Assembly: GCA_018812705.1 (NCBI GenBank)
Contig: JAHJCZ010000145.1
Span: forward strand, 1 to 37,284
Source of the DNA: Candidatus Omnitrophota bacterium
GTDB taxonomy: Bacteria; Omnitrophota; Gorgyraeia; Zapsychrales; Zapsychraceae
Reading direction: 5' to 3'
Length of the DNA stretch: 37,284 bases
The notes under the pieces were generated by a model. That model searched no databases. It was given only the letters and a program-made list of their open reading frames with translations, and was not told where the DNA came from. The position numbers and the translations under genes are program-made. Positions 8,390 to 18,395 of this stretch are shown here, one piece after another (position 1 is the stretch's first letter; each line of letters opens with the position of its first letter).

Positions 8390-9588
8390 AATATATCATC
8401 ATCGTTCCTGATGGGATGCATGACAGGCCGTTAGAAGAGCTCGACAACAAAACGCCTCTGGAAGTAGCAAGAACAACAAATATGGATTTTATGGCTAGCA
8501 ACGGATTTTCAGGCCTCGTTAGAACAATACCAGAAAAAATGAATCCTGGCTCTGATACAGGCAACATGTCTTTGCTGGGTTATAATCCTAATATTTATTT
8601 ATCTGGAAGAGCATCACTTGAAGCAGCAAATATGGATATAGCCCTTCGGGAAGATGAGGTTGCTTTTCGATGCAACTTGGTGACTGCAATGGACGGCAGA
8701 ATGGATGATTACAGCGCAGGCCATATTTCATCAAATGAGGCATCATTATTAATAGAAACACTTAATGAAAAGATAGATCTCGAAGGTATCCGGTTCTATC
8801 CAGGCAAAAGCTATAGGCATATTCTTGTTCTAAAAGTGAGAACTCCTAGTGACTATTTAAAGATACAAACAATTCCGCCCCACGATATTCTGGGTAAAGA
8901 AATCAGCAAGTATCTGCCAAAAGGCCCTGAGGCAGAAATGCTGCTGGGATTGATGGAGCAATCAAGAATAATATTCGAAAAACACCCCATAAACAAAGTG
9001 CGGGTTGATCTTGGAGAAAATCCGGCTAACATGATCTGGCTGTGGGGACAGGGGGCGAAGCCCGCTCTTCCATTGTTCTCTGAGAAGTACGGGGTTAAAG
9101 GATCTATTATTTCTGCTGTTGACCTTGTTAACGGTATCGGCAAGGTTGCTGGTCTAGAAATCATTGACGTGCCAGGAATTACAGGCTATTATGATACGAA
9201 TTATTTGGGGAAGGCTGAATATGCCCTAAAATCCTTGAAAAAAAATGATTTTGTTTTTATTCATATTGAAGCCCCTGATGAAGCTGGCCATAATGGTGAT
9301 TTCAAAGCTAAAATTGAAGCCATTGAGAACATAGATAAGCATGTGGTCGGGACTATCTTGAATAATTTCAGCAAGCATGATAATGTACGTATCCTGATCG
9401 CATCTGATCATGCAACGCCAGTCGAACTTAGAACCCATTCCTCTGAGCCGGTCGGATTTGTCATGTTCGGTAAAGGCATTGCTCATGATGGATCGACTGA
9501 GTTTTCTGAAACATCAACTCAAAAAAAGGGTGTTAAATTTGAGAACGGCGAAGACATGATGAATTATTTTATTAATAAATTCTTATAA
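8386..9588 (+). CDS. apgM: ApgM-type phosphoglycerate mutase family protein; candidate homoserine kinase
   Basis: A 400-residue protein of the archaeal-type cofactor-independent phosphoglycerate mutase family (COG3635; alkaline phosphatase superfamily). The first metal-binding aspartate is D9 in IIVPDGMHD; the likely nucleophile is S56 in NPGSDTGNMSLLGYNP; late metal ligands lie in HIEAPDEAGHNGD and IASDHATPVELRTHS. By family it would interconvert 2- and 3-phosphoglycerate. Its place between thrC and lysC, overlapping coaB by the ATGA tetranucleotide, and the absence of thrB suggest instead a phosphotransfer step making O-phosphohomoserine. I recall that relatives in some bacteria have been assigned homoserine kinase activity, but I cannot look this up. 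The fold is certain; the substrate is inference. Confidence 0.88.
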   Translation: MKYIIIVPDGMHDRPLEELDNKTPLEVARTTNMDFMASNGFSGLVRTIPEKMNPGSDTGNMSLLGYNPNIYLSGRASLEAANMDIALREDEVAFRCNLVTAMDGRMDDYSAGHISSNEASLLIETLNEKIDLEGIRFYPGKSYRHILVLKVRTPSDYLKIQTIPPHDILGKEISKYLPKGPEAEMLLGLMEQSRIIFEKHPINKVRVDLGENPANMIWLWGQGAKPALPLFSEKYGVKGSIISAVDLVNGIGKVAGLEIIDVPGITGYYDTNYLGKAEYALKSLKKNDFVFIHIEAPDEAGHNGDFKAKIEAIENIDKHVVGTILNNFSKHDNVRILIASDHATPVELRTHSSEPVGFVMFGKGIAHDGSTEFSETSTQKKGVKFENGEDMMNYFINKFL

Positions 9589-9598
9589 GAGGACAAGC

Positions 9599-10822
9599 AT
9601 GAAAAAAAGTATTATAGTTCAAAAATTCGGAGGATCTTCTGTCGCGAACGTAGACAGGATCAAAGCTGTAGCACAAAGAATATTTGAAACAAAAACAAAA
9701 AATAATAATGTCGTTGTCGTTGTATCTGCATTAGGAGATACTACCGATGAACTTGAAGAACTGGCCTTTAACATCACAAAAAAACCGTCCGAGAGAGAAA
9801 TGGACATGCTGATGTCCACTGGCGAACAGATCTCTTGCGCTCTTTTGGCAATGGCGATCAAAGAGCTTGGACATGATGCGATCTCTTTTACGGGCAACCA
9901 AGTCGGCATAAAGACTGACAGCTCACACACGAAAGCTAGGATTGAAACGATCTGCGGAAAAAGAATAAAACAAGCCCTTAAATTGAACAAGATAGTCATT
10001 GTTGCAGGATTTCAAGGCGTTTCAGATAAAAACGATATCACAACATTAGGCAGAGGCGGGTCGGACCTTACAGCCGTTGCGCTTGCAGTTGCGCTCAAAG
10101 CAAAGGTCTGTGAAATTTTCACTGACGTAAAAGGGATATATACAACAGATCCTCGCGTTGTAAAGCAGGCAAAAAAGATACAGAAGATCACTTTTGATGA
10201 AATGCTGGAAATGGCTTCATTAGGTGCACAGGTTATGCAGGCCCGATCTATTGAAGTAGCCAAAAGATTTAATATACCCATTCATGTGCGTTCAAGTTTT
10301 TCTAAGGAGGAAGGGACAATGATAGTAAAAAAAGACGAGAAGTTGGAAGAAATATCCGTTAGAGGAGTAACAAGCAATAAAAAAGAAGCAAAGATCACTA
10401 TTTGTTCAGTGCCGGACCAGCCGGGGATAGCTGCGCAAATTTTCACAGAAATTTCAAAGACAGGCGCGAATGTTGATATCATCGTTCAGAACGTTAGCCA
10501 TACAAAGTTGACCGATATTTCTTTTACGATCCCTACGTCTGATTTCGCTAAGGCTTTTGAAGCATCAGCGAAGATCGCGAAAAAGATCAAGGCTGGCGAG
10601 ATACAAACTGACAAAAATATCTCAAGGATCTCGATCGTCGGTTCAGGAATGAGGTCTCATCATGGTATTGCAGCTAAAATGTTCCAAACACTTGCAAAGA
10701 ACAAGATCAACATTGACATGATATCAACATCTGAAATAAGCATTTCTTGTATCATTGACCAAAAACAAACTGATCAAGCCGTTAAGGTTTTACACAAGGC
10801 CTTTCAATTAGACAAGATCTAA
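9599..10822 (+). CDS. lysC: aspartate kinase
   Basis: Phosphorylates aspartate, the first step toward lysine, threonine and methionine. The 407 residues begin with the kinase signature VQKFGGSSVAN (K9); STGEQISCALLAMAI and TLGRGGSDLTAVALAVAL are the other catalytic-domain motifs. Two ACT domains occupy roughly residues 260-400 (ITICSVPDQPGIAAQIF and ISIVGSGMRSHHGIAAKMF), consistent with feedback inhibition by lysine and/or threonine. The Shine-Dalgarno site AAGAGGA (9587-9593) overlaps the apgM stop. An internal start inside the gene could yield a separate regulatory subunit (see 10304-10321). Confidence 0.96.
   Translation: MKKSIIVQKFGGSSVANVDRIKAVAQRIFETKTKNNNVVVVVSALGDTTDELEELAFNITKKPSEREMDMLMSTGEQISCALLAMAIKELGHDAISFTGNQVGIKTDSSHTKARIETICGKRIKQALKLNKIVIVAGFQGVSDKNDITTLGRGGSDLTAVALAVALKAKVCEIFTDVKGIYTTDPRVVKQAKKIQKITFDEMLEMASLGAQVMQARSIEVAKRFNIPIHVRSSFSKEEGTMIVKKDEKLEEISVRGVTSNKKEAKITICSVPDQPGIAAQIFTEISKTGANVDIIVQNVSHTKLTDISFTIPTSDFAKAFEASAKIAKKIKAGEIQTDKNISRISIVGSGMRSHHGIAAKMFQTLAKNKINIDMISTSEISISCIIDQKQTDQAVKVLHKAFQLDKI
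10304..10321 (+). promoter_or_regulatory. internal Shine-Dalgarno and in-frame ATG in lysC (putative beta subunit start)
   Basis: AAGGAGG (10304-10310), 8 nt, then ATG (10319-10321), in frame with lysC at residue 241. The product would be about 167 residues containing both ACT domains. In Bacillus and Corynebacterium an aspartokinase beta subunit arises from just such an internal start, giving an alpha2beta2 enzyme. Confidence 0.55.
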
Positions 10823-10836
10823 CACAGGAGAACAGG

Positions 10837-12405
10837 ATGTCGAAAATAATAATTTTTGATACGACATTAAGAGATGGCTCGCAAACTGAAGGGATATCTT
10901 TCTCAGTTAACGACAAGATCAAAATAGCCAACAAGCTTGATGAATTCGGGGTTCATTACATCGAAGGCGGCTGGCCGGGATCTAATCCAAAGGATAAAGA
11001 ATTCTTCAAGGCATTCAAAGGAAAGAAGCTTAAAAATGCGACTATTGCGGCCTTCGGCTCAACGAGAAGAGCGAACATAAAGCCTAGCGAAGATATCAAT
11101 CTGCGCGAATTAGTTAAAGCAAGTACTGATAATGTAACGATCTTTGGCAAGAGCTGGGACCTTCATGTGACCGCGGTGATCAAGACGACCTTAGCCGAGA
11201 ACTTAAACATGATATTTGATTCTGTCAGCTTTCTTAAGAAAAAGAAAAAAGAGGTTTTTTATGATGCTGAGCACTTTTTTGACGCGTATAAAAGTAATCC
11301 TGAATATGCACTAAAAACTATCCTAGAAGCACAGAGAGCAAAGGCTGATTTTATAGTTCTTTGTGATACTAACGGCGGGACATTGCCCGAGGACATAAAA
11401 AGGATAATTGTCGAGATAAAAGATAAAGTAACCGTACCTCTTGGGATTCACGCGCACAATGACCTGGGCCTTGGCGTTGCAAACAGCATAGCTGCAGTTG
11501 AAGCAGGCTGCACGCAAGTTCAGGGCACTTTCAATGGCATCGGAGAAAGATGCGGGAACGCAAATCTTTCGAACATTATTGCCATACTTCATACGAAGAT
11601 GAAATTAAAGTCCGTGCCTGAAAAGAGCATCAGTAATTTGATGAGCACAGCATACTATATTAGCGAGATAAGCAATTTTAAATTACCGGACAATTCAGCC
11701 TTTGTCGGGCATTCTGCATTTGCGCATAAAGGCGGGGTGCATATTGATGCAATGATAAAAAATGATCTTGCTTATGAACACTGTGATCCAACCATCATCG
11801 GTAATCATAGAAGGTTCATTACTTCTGAGCTGGCGGGAAAAATGCCTTTTGTGATAAAAGCGCAGCAAATGAACATGCAGCTCGATAAAAAGTCACCTTT
11901 GGCAATAAAGCTTTTAAAAGAACTGCAGATAAAAGAGCACCAAGGCTATCAATATGAAGCGGCGGATGCATCCTTTGAACTTTTCATGAAGAGGTCGCTG
12001 AAAAAATACAAGCCTTTCTTTAAGCTTGAGGGTTTTAAGGTTTCAACGGAAAAACGTTTTGACGGCAAGATCTTTGCTGAAGCTTCCATTAGATTGGAAG
12101 TGAACAATGAAGACCTGTTTTCCGCGTCCGAAGGCGATGGCCCTGTAGACGCGCTTGATAAGGCCCTTAGAAAAGCGTTAAAAAAGTTCTATCCAAATCT
12201 TGAGCACATGCATCTAAGGGATTACAAAGTACGCGTTCTTGATACAACAAGCGGGACAGCGGCAATGGTCCGCGTTCTGATCGAATCTCAGGATGAAAAG
12301 GATTCCTGGACAACTGTCGGAGTTCACGAGAACATTATTGAAGCCAGCTGGGAAGCCTTAATAGACAGCATTGAATACAAATTATTAAAAGATCAGAAGA
12401 AGTAA
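10837..12405 (+). CDS. cimA: (R)-citramalate synthase
   Basis: Condenses pyruvate with acetyl-CoA to citramalate, a threonine-independent entry to isoleucine. The 522-residue length and the N-terminal text IIFDTTLRDGSQTEGISFSV followed by DEFGVHYIEGGWPGSNPKD are typical of the CimA branch of the isopropylmalate/homocitrate synthase family. The metal-binding HxH is H205-H207 in GIHAHNDLGLGVANS. The C-terminal ~130 residues form the LeuA-type allosteric dimer domain (isoleucine feedback in characterised members). Shine-Dalgarno CAGGAGA (10825-10831). It closes the operon; 328 nt of palindromes separate it from valS. Confidence 0.95.
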   Translation: MSKIIIFDTTLRDGSQTEGISFSVNDKIKIANKLDEFGVHYIEGGWPGSNPKDKEFFKAFKGKKLKNATIAAFGSTRRANIKPSEDINLRELVKASTDNVTIFGKSWDLHVTAVIKTTLAENLNMIFDSVSFLKKKKKEVFYDAEHFFDAYKSNPEYALKTILEAQRAKADFIVLCDTNGGTLPEDIKRIIVEIKDKVTVPLGIHAHNDLGLGVANSIAAVEAGCTQVQGTFNGIGERCGNANLSNIIAILHTKMKLKSVPEKSISNLMSTAYYISEISNFKLPDNSAFVGHSAFAHKGGVHIDAMIKNDLAYEHCDPTIIGNHRRFITSELAGKMPFVIKAQQMNMQLDKKSPLAIKLLKELQIKEHQGYQYEAADASFELFMKRSLKKYKPFFKLEGFKVSTEKRFDGKIFAEASIRLEVNNEDLFSASEGDGPVDALDKALRKALKKFYPNLEHMHLRDYKVRVLDTTSGTAAMVRVLIESQDEKDSWTTVGVHENIIEASWEALIDSIEYKLLKDQKK

Positions 12406-12407
12406 TT

Positions 12408-12484
12408 TTTAAAGATAATTGCTGATCTAAGCGAACTTAGGCGCGCTAGCGACTACGTGAGCGTAATCAGTAATTATCTTTAAA
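12408..12484 (+). repeat. palindromic element 1 (19-bp stem, structured core)
   Basis: The 19-nt arms (12408-12426 and 12466-12484) pair at all but one position, where a G-U pair is possible. The 39-nt interior contains a small hairpin, CTAAG-CGAA-CTTAG, and ends GTGAGCGTA. It begins 3 nt after the cimA stop but has no T-tract. Its core resembles that of the element at 12628-12699 in the opposite orientation. Confidence 0.75.
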
Positions 12485-12494
12485 CTTAATATTG

Positions 12495-12576
12495 TGACAA
12501 TGGGAAAGCCTTCCGACTCACACGAACGGTCTCTTCGGGCTGCGTTCAAGTTCGTCTACAGGCTTCCACATTGTCA
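12495..12576 (+). repeat. palindromic element 2
   Basis: TGACAATGGGAAAGCCT (12495-12511) pairs with 12560-12576 at 15 of 17 positions. Inside, ACGAAC (12522-12527) pairs with GTTCGT (12550-12555), with CTTCGGG near the apex. Stem sequence differs from elements 1 and 4 but the core shares ACTCAC, CGAACTT (minus strand) and CTTCGGG. Confidence 0.7.
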
Positions 12577-12591
12577 ATTAAACTAGTAATT

Positions 12592-12614
12592 AAATAGGGG
12601 TCAGCGCCCTATTT
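12592..12614 (+). repeat. short REP-like hairpin
   Basis: AAATAGGG (12592-12599) and CCCTATTT (12607-12614) form a perfect 8-bp stem around GTCAGCG. The layout GG-GTCAGCG-CC resembles the minus-strand GGT-GACAGCG-ACC string of the repeats at 15473 and 22097. Confidence 0.6.
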
Positions 12615-12627
12615 CGAAAACATTTAA

Positions 12628-12699
12628 CGACAAAGAATAACTGATAACGCTCACTCACCCTTCGGGCCCAAATCCGCTAACATCAGTTATTCTTCATCG
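12628..12699 (-). repeat. palindromic element 4 (18-bp stem, same core as element 1)
   Basis: The 18-nt arms (12628-12645 and 12682-12699) match at 16 positions, with 13 consecutive perfect pairs (AAGAATAACTGAT). The 36-nt interior starts AACGCTCAC, carries a C(TTCG)G tetraloop and ends CGCTAAC. Read on the minus strand it parallels element 1: TTAGCGGATTTGG...GTGAGCGTTATCAGT. Confidence 0.75.
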
Positions 12700-12733
12700 T
12701 TTGATCTTCTTAAAAAACAAAAGTGAAATAATC

Positions 12734-15361
12734 ATGAAAGAATTGTCAAAGAGATTTGATTTTATAAGCATTGATGAAAAATGGTGCAAGTATTGGGAAG
12801 AGAACGATACCTTCTCGGCAAAAGCCAATCCTGACAAAGAGCCCTACACGATCGTCATTCCGCCCCCGAACGTTACCGGCATCCTTCACATGGGCCATGC
12901 CCTGAACAACACCTTGCAGGATATTATCATCCGATACAAAAGAATGAAGGGGTTCGAGACTTTGTGGATGCCCGGGACTGATCACGCTGGAATAGCTACC
13001 CAGAACGTTGTTGAAAAGCAGCTGGCAAAAGAGGGTAAAAGCCGTCAAGATGTCGGAAGGGATGCTTTTTTGGAAAGGCTTTGGGAATGGAAAAAAGAGT
13101 ACGGCGACACGATCATCCATCAGCTTAAGAAGCTCGGCTCATCCTGCGACTGGAACAGGACCCGATTCACAATGGACGAAGGATATTCAGAAGCCGTAAA
13201 AACAGTTTTTATCAAGCTTTACGAAAAAGGATTGGTCTACCAGGGCGAGCGAATTATCAACTGGTGCCCGAGGTGCCACACTGCACTTTCAGATGAAGAG
13301 GCCGAGCACCAGGAAACGCACGGCCATCTCTACCACATTAAATATCCTTACAAGGACAACCCTAAAGAACATATTATTGTTGCGACCACGCGTCCGGAAA
13401 CAATGCTTGGAGATACTGCAATTGCAGTTAATCCAAACGATGAAAGGTACAAAGGGCTGATCGGCAAAAAGATAATCCTGCCTTTGATCGAAAGAGAGCT
13501 AGAGATAATTGCCGATGAATTTGTTGACCCTGAATTCGGTACCGGGGCCGTTAAGGTCACGCCGGCGCACGACCCGAATGACTTTGAAATAGGCAAGCGC
13601 CACGACCTTGAATTCATCAATGTGATGCATCCTGATGGCCGCATTAATGAACAGGGCGGCAAGTTCAACGAGCTTGACCGTTTTGAAGCGCGCAAGCTGA
13701 TCGTAAAGGAACTTAAAGAATTGGACCTGCTCGTTCGCATTGACACGCATTCTCACGCAGTCGGACATTGTTACCGCTGCAGCACAGTGATCGAGCCTTA
13801 TTTATCAAAGCAATGGTTCGTCAAGATGAAGCCTTTAGCCGAGCCTGCAATTGAAGCAGTCAACAGCGGGAAGATCAAATTCCACCCGCAAAGATGGACC
13901 AAAGTCTACATGAACTGGATGGAGAACATTCGCGACTGGTGTATTTCCCGGCAGATCTGGTGGGGCCACAGGATACCTATTTGGTATTGCCAGGATTGTA
14001 ATGAGATCATTGCTTCATCACAAGACCCTAAAAAATGCCCCAAATGCAGTTCGACAAAACTTAGACAGGACCCCGACGTACTGGACACCTGGTTCTCATC
14101 CTGGCTTTGGCCTTTTGCGACACTTGACTGGCCTCAAGAGAATGAAGACCTCAAATACTTTTACCCGACCTCATCTTTGTTCACAGCGCCAGAAATAATC
14201 TTCTTCTGGGTAGCCAGAATGATAATTGCCGGCATTGAGTTCATGGGAGATATTCCTTTTTCAGATGTTTATTTACACGGCACCGTGCGCGACGCGAAAG
14301 GCAGGAAGATGTCAAAGTCCCTCGGCAACGCGCTTGATCCCCTTGAAATAATCAGCGAGTACGGTGCTGACGCGCTTCGTTTCAGCTTAATAATGAATTC
14401 CGGACAGGACCTTTTTATTTCAAAGGAGAAATTCGAGATCGGGAGGAACTTCGCCAACAAGATCTGGAACGCCTCCAGATTGATCCTAATGAACGCGAAG
14501 GACATTGACCCTGATTTTGACCTGGGCAAGACCTCGGTTTGCGAAACCGTTGCTCTACCAACTCGCTGGATCATCGCCAAATATTTTGAGACCGTTTTAC
14601 TCGTCAGTAATGCGATCGAGAATTACAAGTACTCCGAGGCTGAATCACACATTTACGAGTTCTTCTGGAACAATTTCTGCGACTGGTACCTTGAGATCAT
14701 TAAAGACCAGTGGCAAGACACAACAGTGCAGAACGTTGCCGTCAAGATCCTCGAGAATTCCCTTAAGTTCATTCACCCGTTCATGCCTTTTGTTACCGAG
14801 GAGATCTGGAGCATTATCAAAGAAGGCGAGGCACCGATCAGCGTCCAGAACTGGCCCGAGACCCTCGAGAACGCGGACAACGCTAAAACGCTGAGCTCAA
14901 TGCAAACTCTCGTAGACATTGTGATTTCGATCAGGAACATCAGGTCGCAATGGAAAATAAATCCAAAAGAGAAGATCGAATGTATTCTAGTAACGACATC
15001 CGATGAAACAAGTTCATTGCTAAACGACAATTCATCTATAATTAAAGCTCTTGCTAAAGTGGGCACATTGTCGATCACCCAGGAACTCGAAAGCACTAAG
15101 AACAATGCTACGGCCGTTGTTGAGAACATTAAATGCATCGTGCCTCTTGGAGCCTTGATCGACATTGAACAGGAAAAGAAGAAAACACAAGCTCAGATCG
15201 AGCAGCAGCAAAAAGCATCATCAACCCTCTCAAATCGCCTTAATAATGAAAAGTTCGTTAGTAACGCGCCGACAGAAGTAGTTGAGAAGGAAAAAGCCCG
15301 CCTTGAGACAATAGATCTCAACATCAAAGAACTAAAGGAAGTCATTAGCAGCTTAGAATAA
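12734..15361 (+). CDS. valS: valyl-tRNA synthetase
   Basis: Class I synthetase that charges tRNA-Val, 875 residues. The HIGH box is H52-M-G-H55 in PPPNVTGILHMGHALNN and the KMSKS loop is K525-S529. GTDHAGIATQNVVEKQLAKE and WNRTRFTMDEGYSEAV are ValS-type rather than IleS-type. The editing domain (TTRPETMLGDTAIAVNP) and a zinc-ribbon pair (CQDCNE...CPKCSS) are present, and the last ~70 residues form the ValS coiled coil. I use ATG 12734; a TTG 33 nt upstream is the alternative. The Shine-Dalgarno site is weak. The gene is visibly GC-richer than its neighbours (37 of 60 in 14281-14340). No T-box is seen in the leader. Confidence 0.96.
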   Translation: MKELSKRFDFISIDEKWCKYWEENDTFSAKANPDKEPYTIVIPPPNVTGILHMGHALNNTLQDIIIRYKRMKGFETLWMPGTDHAGIATQNVVEKQLAKEGKSRQDVGRDAFLERLWEWKKEYGDTIIHQLKKLGSSCDWNRTRFTMDEGYSEAVKTVFIKLYEKGLVYQGERIINWCPRCHTALSDEEAEHQETHGHLYHIKYPYKDNPKEHIIVATTRPETMLGDTAIAVNPNDERYKGLIGKKIILPLIERELEIIADEFVDPEFGTGAVKVTPAHDPNDFEIGKRHDLEFINVMHPDGRINEQGGKFNELDRFEARKLIVKELKELDLLVRIDTHSHAVGHCYRCSTVIEPYLSKQWFVKMKPLAEPAIEAVNSGKIKFHPQRWTKVYMNWMENIRDWCISRQIWWGHRIPIWYCQDCNEIIASSQDPKKCPKCSSTKLRQDPDVLDTWFSSWLWPFATLDWPQENEDLKYFYPTSSLFTAPEIIFFWVARMIIAGIEFMGDIPFSDVYLHGTVRDAKGRKMSKSLGNALDPLEIISEYGADALRFSLIMNSGQDLFISKEKFEIGRNFANKIWNASRLILMNAKDIDPDFDLGKTSVCETVALPTRWIIAKYFETVLLVSNAIENYKYSEAESHIYEFFWNNFCDWYLEIIKDQWQDTTVQNVAVKILENSLKFIHPFMPFVTEEIWSIIKEGEAPISVQNWPETLENADNAKTLSSMQTLVDIVISIRNIRSQWKINPKEKIECILVTTSDETSSLLNDNSSIIKALAKVGTLSITQELESTKNNATAVVENIKCIVPLGALIDIEQEKKKTQAQIEQQQKASSTLSNRLNNEKFVSNAPTEVVEKEKARLETIDLNIKELKEVISSLE

Positions 15362-15430
15362 ATCAATTGCCCAATCCTGAATAATAGGTATAATTATTCA
15401 AATATTGTTAGACTGTAAGATGAAAATTTT

Positions 15431-15460
15431 GGCTGAGGTTGGCTAAGGTTTGCTTAGGTT
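15431..15460 (+). repeat. three imperfect decamer repeats
   Basis: GGCTGAGGTT, GGCTAAGGTT and TGCTTAGGTT lie head to tail in the valS-tatC gap. Upstream, TGAATAAT (15378-15385) and ATTATTCA (15393-15400) form a palindrome that contains a TATAAT (15389-15394), a possible tatC promoter with only a weak -35. AATTATTCAA occurs at 15392 and again at 15461. Confidence 0.55.
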
Positions 15461-15472
15461 AATTATTCAATA

Positions 15473-15495
15473 AAAAGGTCGCTGTCACCATTATG
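15473..15495 (+). repeat. 23-nt REP-like repeat, copy 1, ending in the tatC start codon
   Basis: The 23 nt are identical to 22097-22119. Both copies end in the ATG of the next gene (tatC; hydroxylase FAD subunit). The core GGTCGCTGTCACC is an imperfect palindrome. The only purine run that could serve as ribosome binding site, AAAAGG, lies about 14 nt from the ATG. Confidence 0.8.
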
Positions 15496-16202
15496 AACGG
15501 ACAAAAAGAATTGTCATTTACTGAGCATTTGGATGAGTTTCGAAGTGCGCTGATAAAATCACTTGGGTCTATTCTGATCGCAACATGCTTTGCTTTTTCA
15601 TTTGCAAATGCGTTCATTGAGGAGCTGATCAGGCCTATCGGGAAAATTGTCTTTATTGCCCCTCAGGAAGCATTTGTTTCTAACATCTTGATAGCTTTGC
15701 TGGGCGGATTATTTTTAGCGTCACCTTTTGTTTTTTACCAAGCCTGGAACTTTATTTCAGCAGGCCTTCAGGCAAATGAGAAGAAGCACATTTTTATTTA
15801 CGGCCCGGTTTCTTTTGTGCTTTTCATCGTCGGAGCCAGCTTCGGTTATTTTGTGATCGTCCCTATCGGACTGAACTTCCTGCTTGGTTTCGGGTCGGAA
15901 TCGCTGGTGCCGATGATAACATTAAGCAAATATATTTCATTCATTGGAATGCTGACATTAAGCTTCGGACTGGCCTTTGAGCTTCCGATCGTTATTCTGT
16001 TCTTAACAAAACTGGGTATCATCACGCCGAACTTTTTAGCGAGCAATCGAAAGGTGGCGATCGTATTGATATTTATTGTCGCGGCACTGATCACTCCGCC
16101 TGATGTCGTAACGCAATGTTTAATGGCTCTGCCGTTATTGATCTTATACGAGGTCGGGATATTCTGCTCAAGAATAGCCCATCGAAAAAGAGATATTGAA
16201 AA

Positions 16203-16206
<4 letters not shown>
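15493..16206 (+). CDS. tatC: Sec-independent protein translocase TatC
   Basis: Core receptor of the twin-arginine system that exports folded, often cofactor-containing proteins. The 237 residues start with the family helix SFTEHLDEFRSALIKSLG, and six membrane segments can be read. Conserved features include SPFVFYQAWNFISAGLQANEKK, FGLAFELPIVILFL (with the intramembrane glutamate) and ALITPPDVVTQ. No tatA/B is in the window. The start codon is part of a dispersed repeat and lacks a normal Shine-Dalgarno site. The 3' end overlaps ttcA by the ATGA tetranucleotide. Confidence 0.95.
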
Positions 16207-18276
<2,070 letters not shown>

Positions 18277-18328
18277 TCAGAAAGATATTATCATTATATT
18301 GTAGAATTAATAAAAATAGCACAAATGC

Positions 18329-18357
18329 TTGAAAGAACCTTGTCTCAAGCCTATAAT
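18329..18357 (+). promoter_or_regulatory. sigma-70-type promoter of nadC
   Basis: TTGAAA (18329-18334), 17-nt spacer, TATAAT (18352-18357). The start site would fall near 18364, about 20 nt before the GGGAG Shine-Dalgarno site and 30 nt before the ATT start of nadC. Confidence 0.6.
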
Positions 18358-18395
18358 TACATAAATTAAGATTATTATTATTTAGGGAGTACAAA

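Noticed and set aside
12408-12699. Integron attC sites
   Set aside because: The stems lack the RYYYAAC/GTTRRRY pairs expected of attC, and no integrase or cassette array is present.
12406-12733. T-box leader for valS
   Set aside because: No AGGGTGG-type T-box motif; the region consists of palindromes without terminator T-tract.
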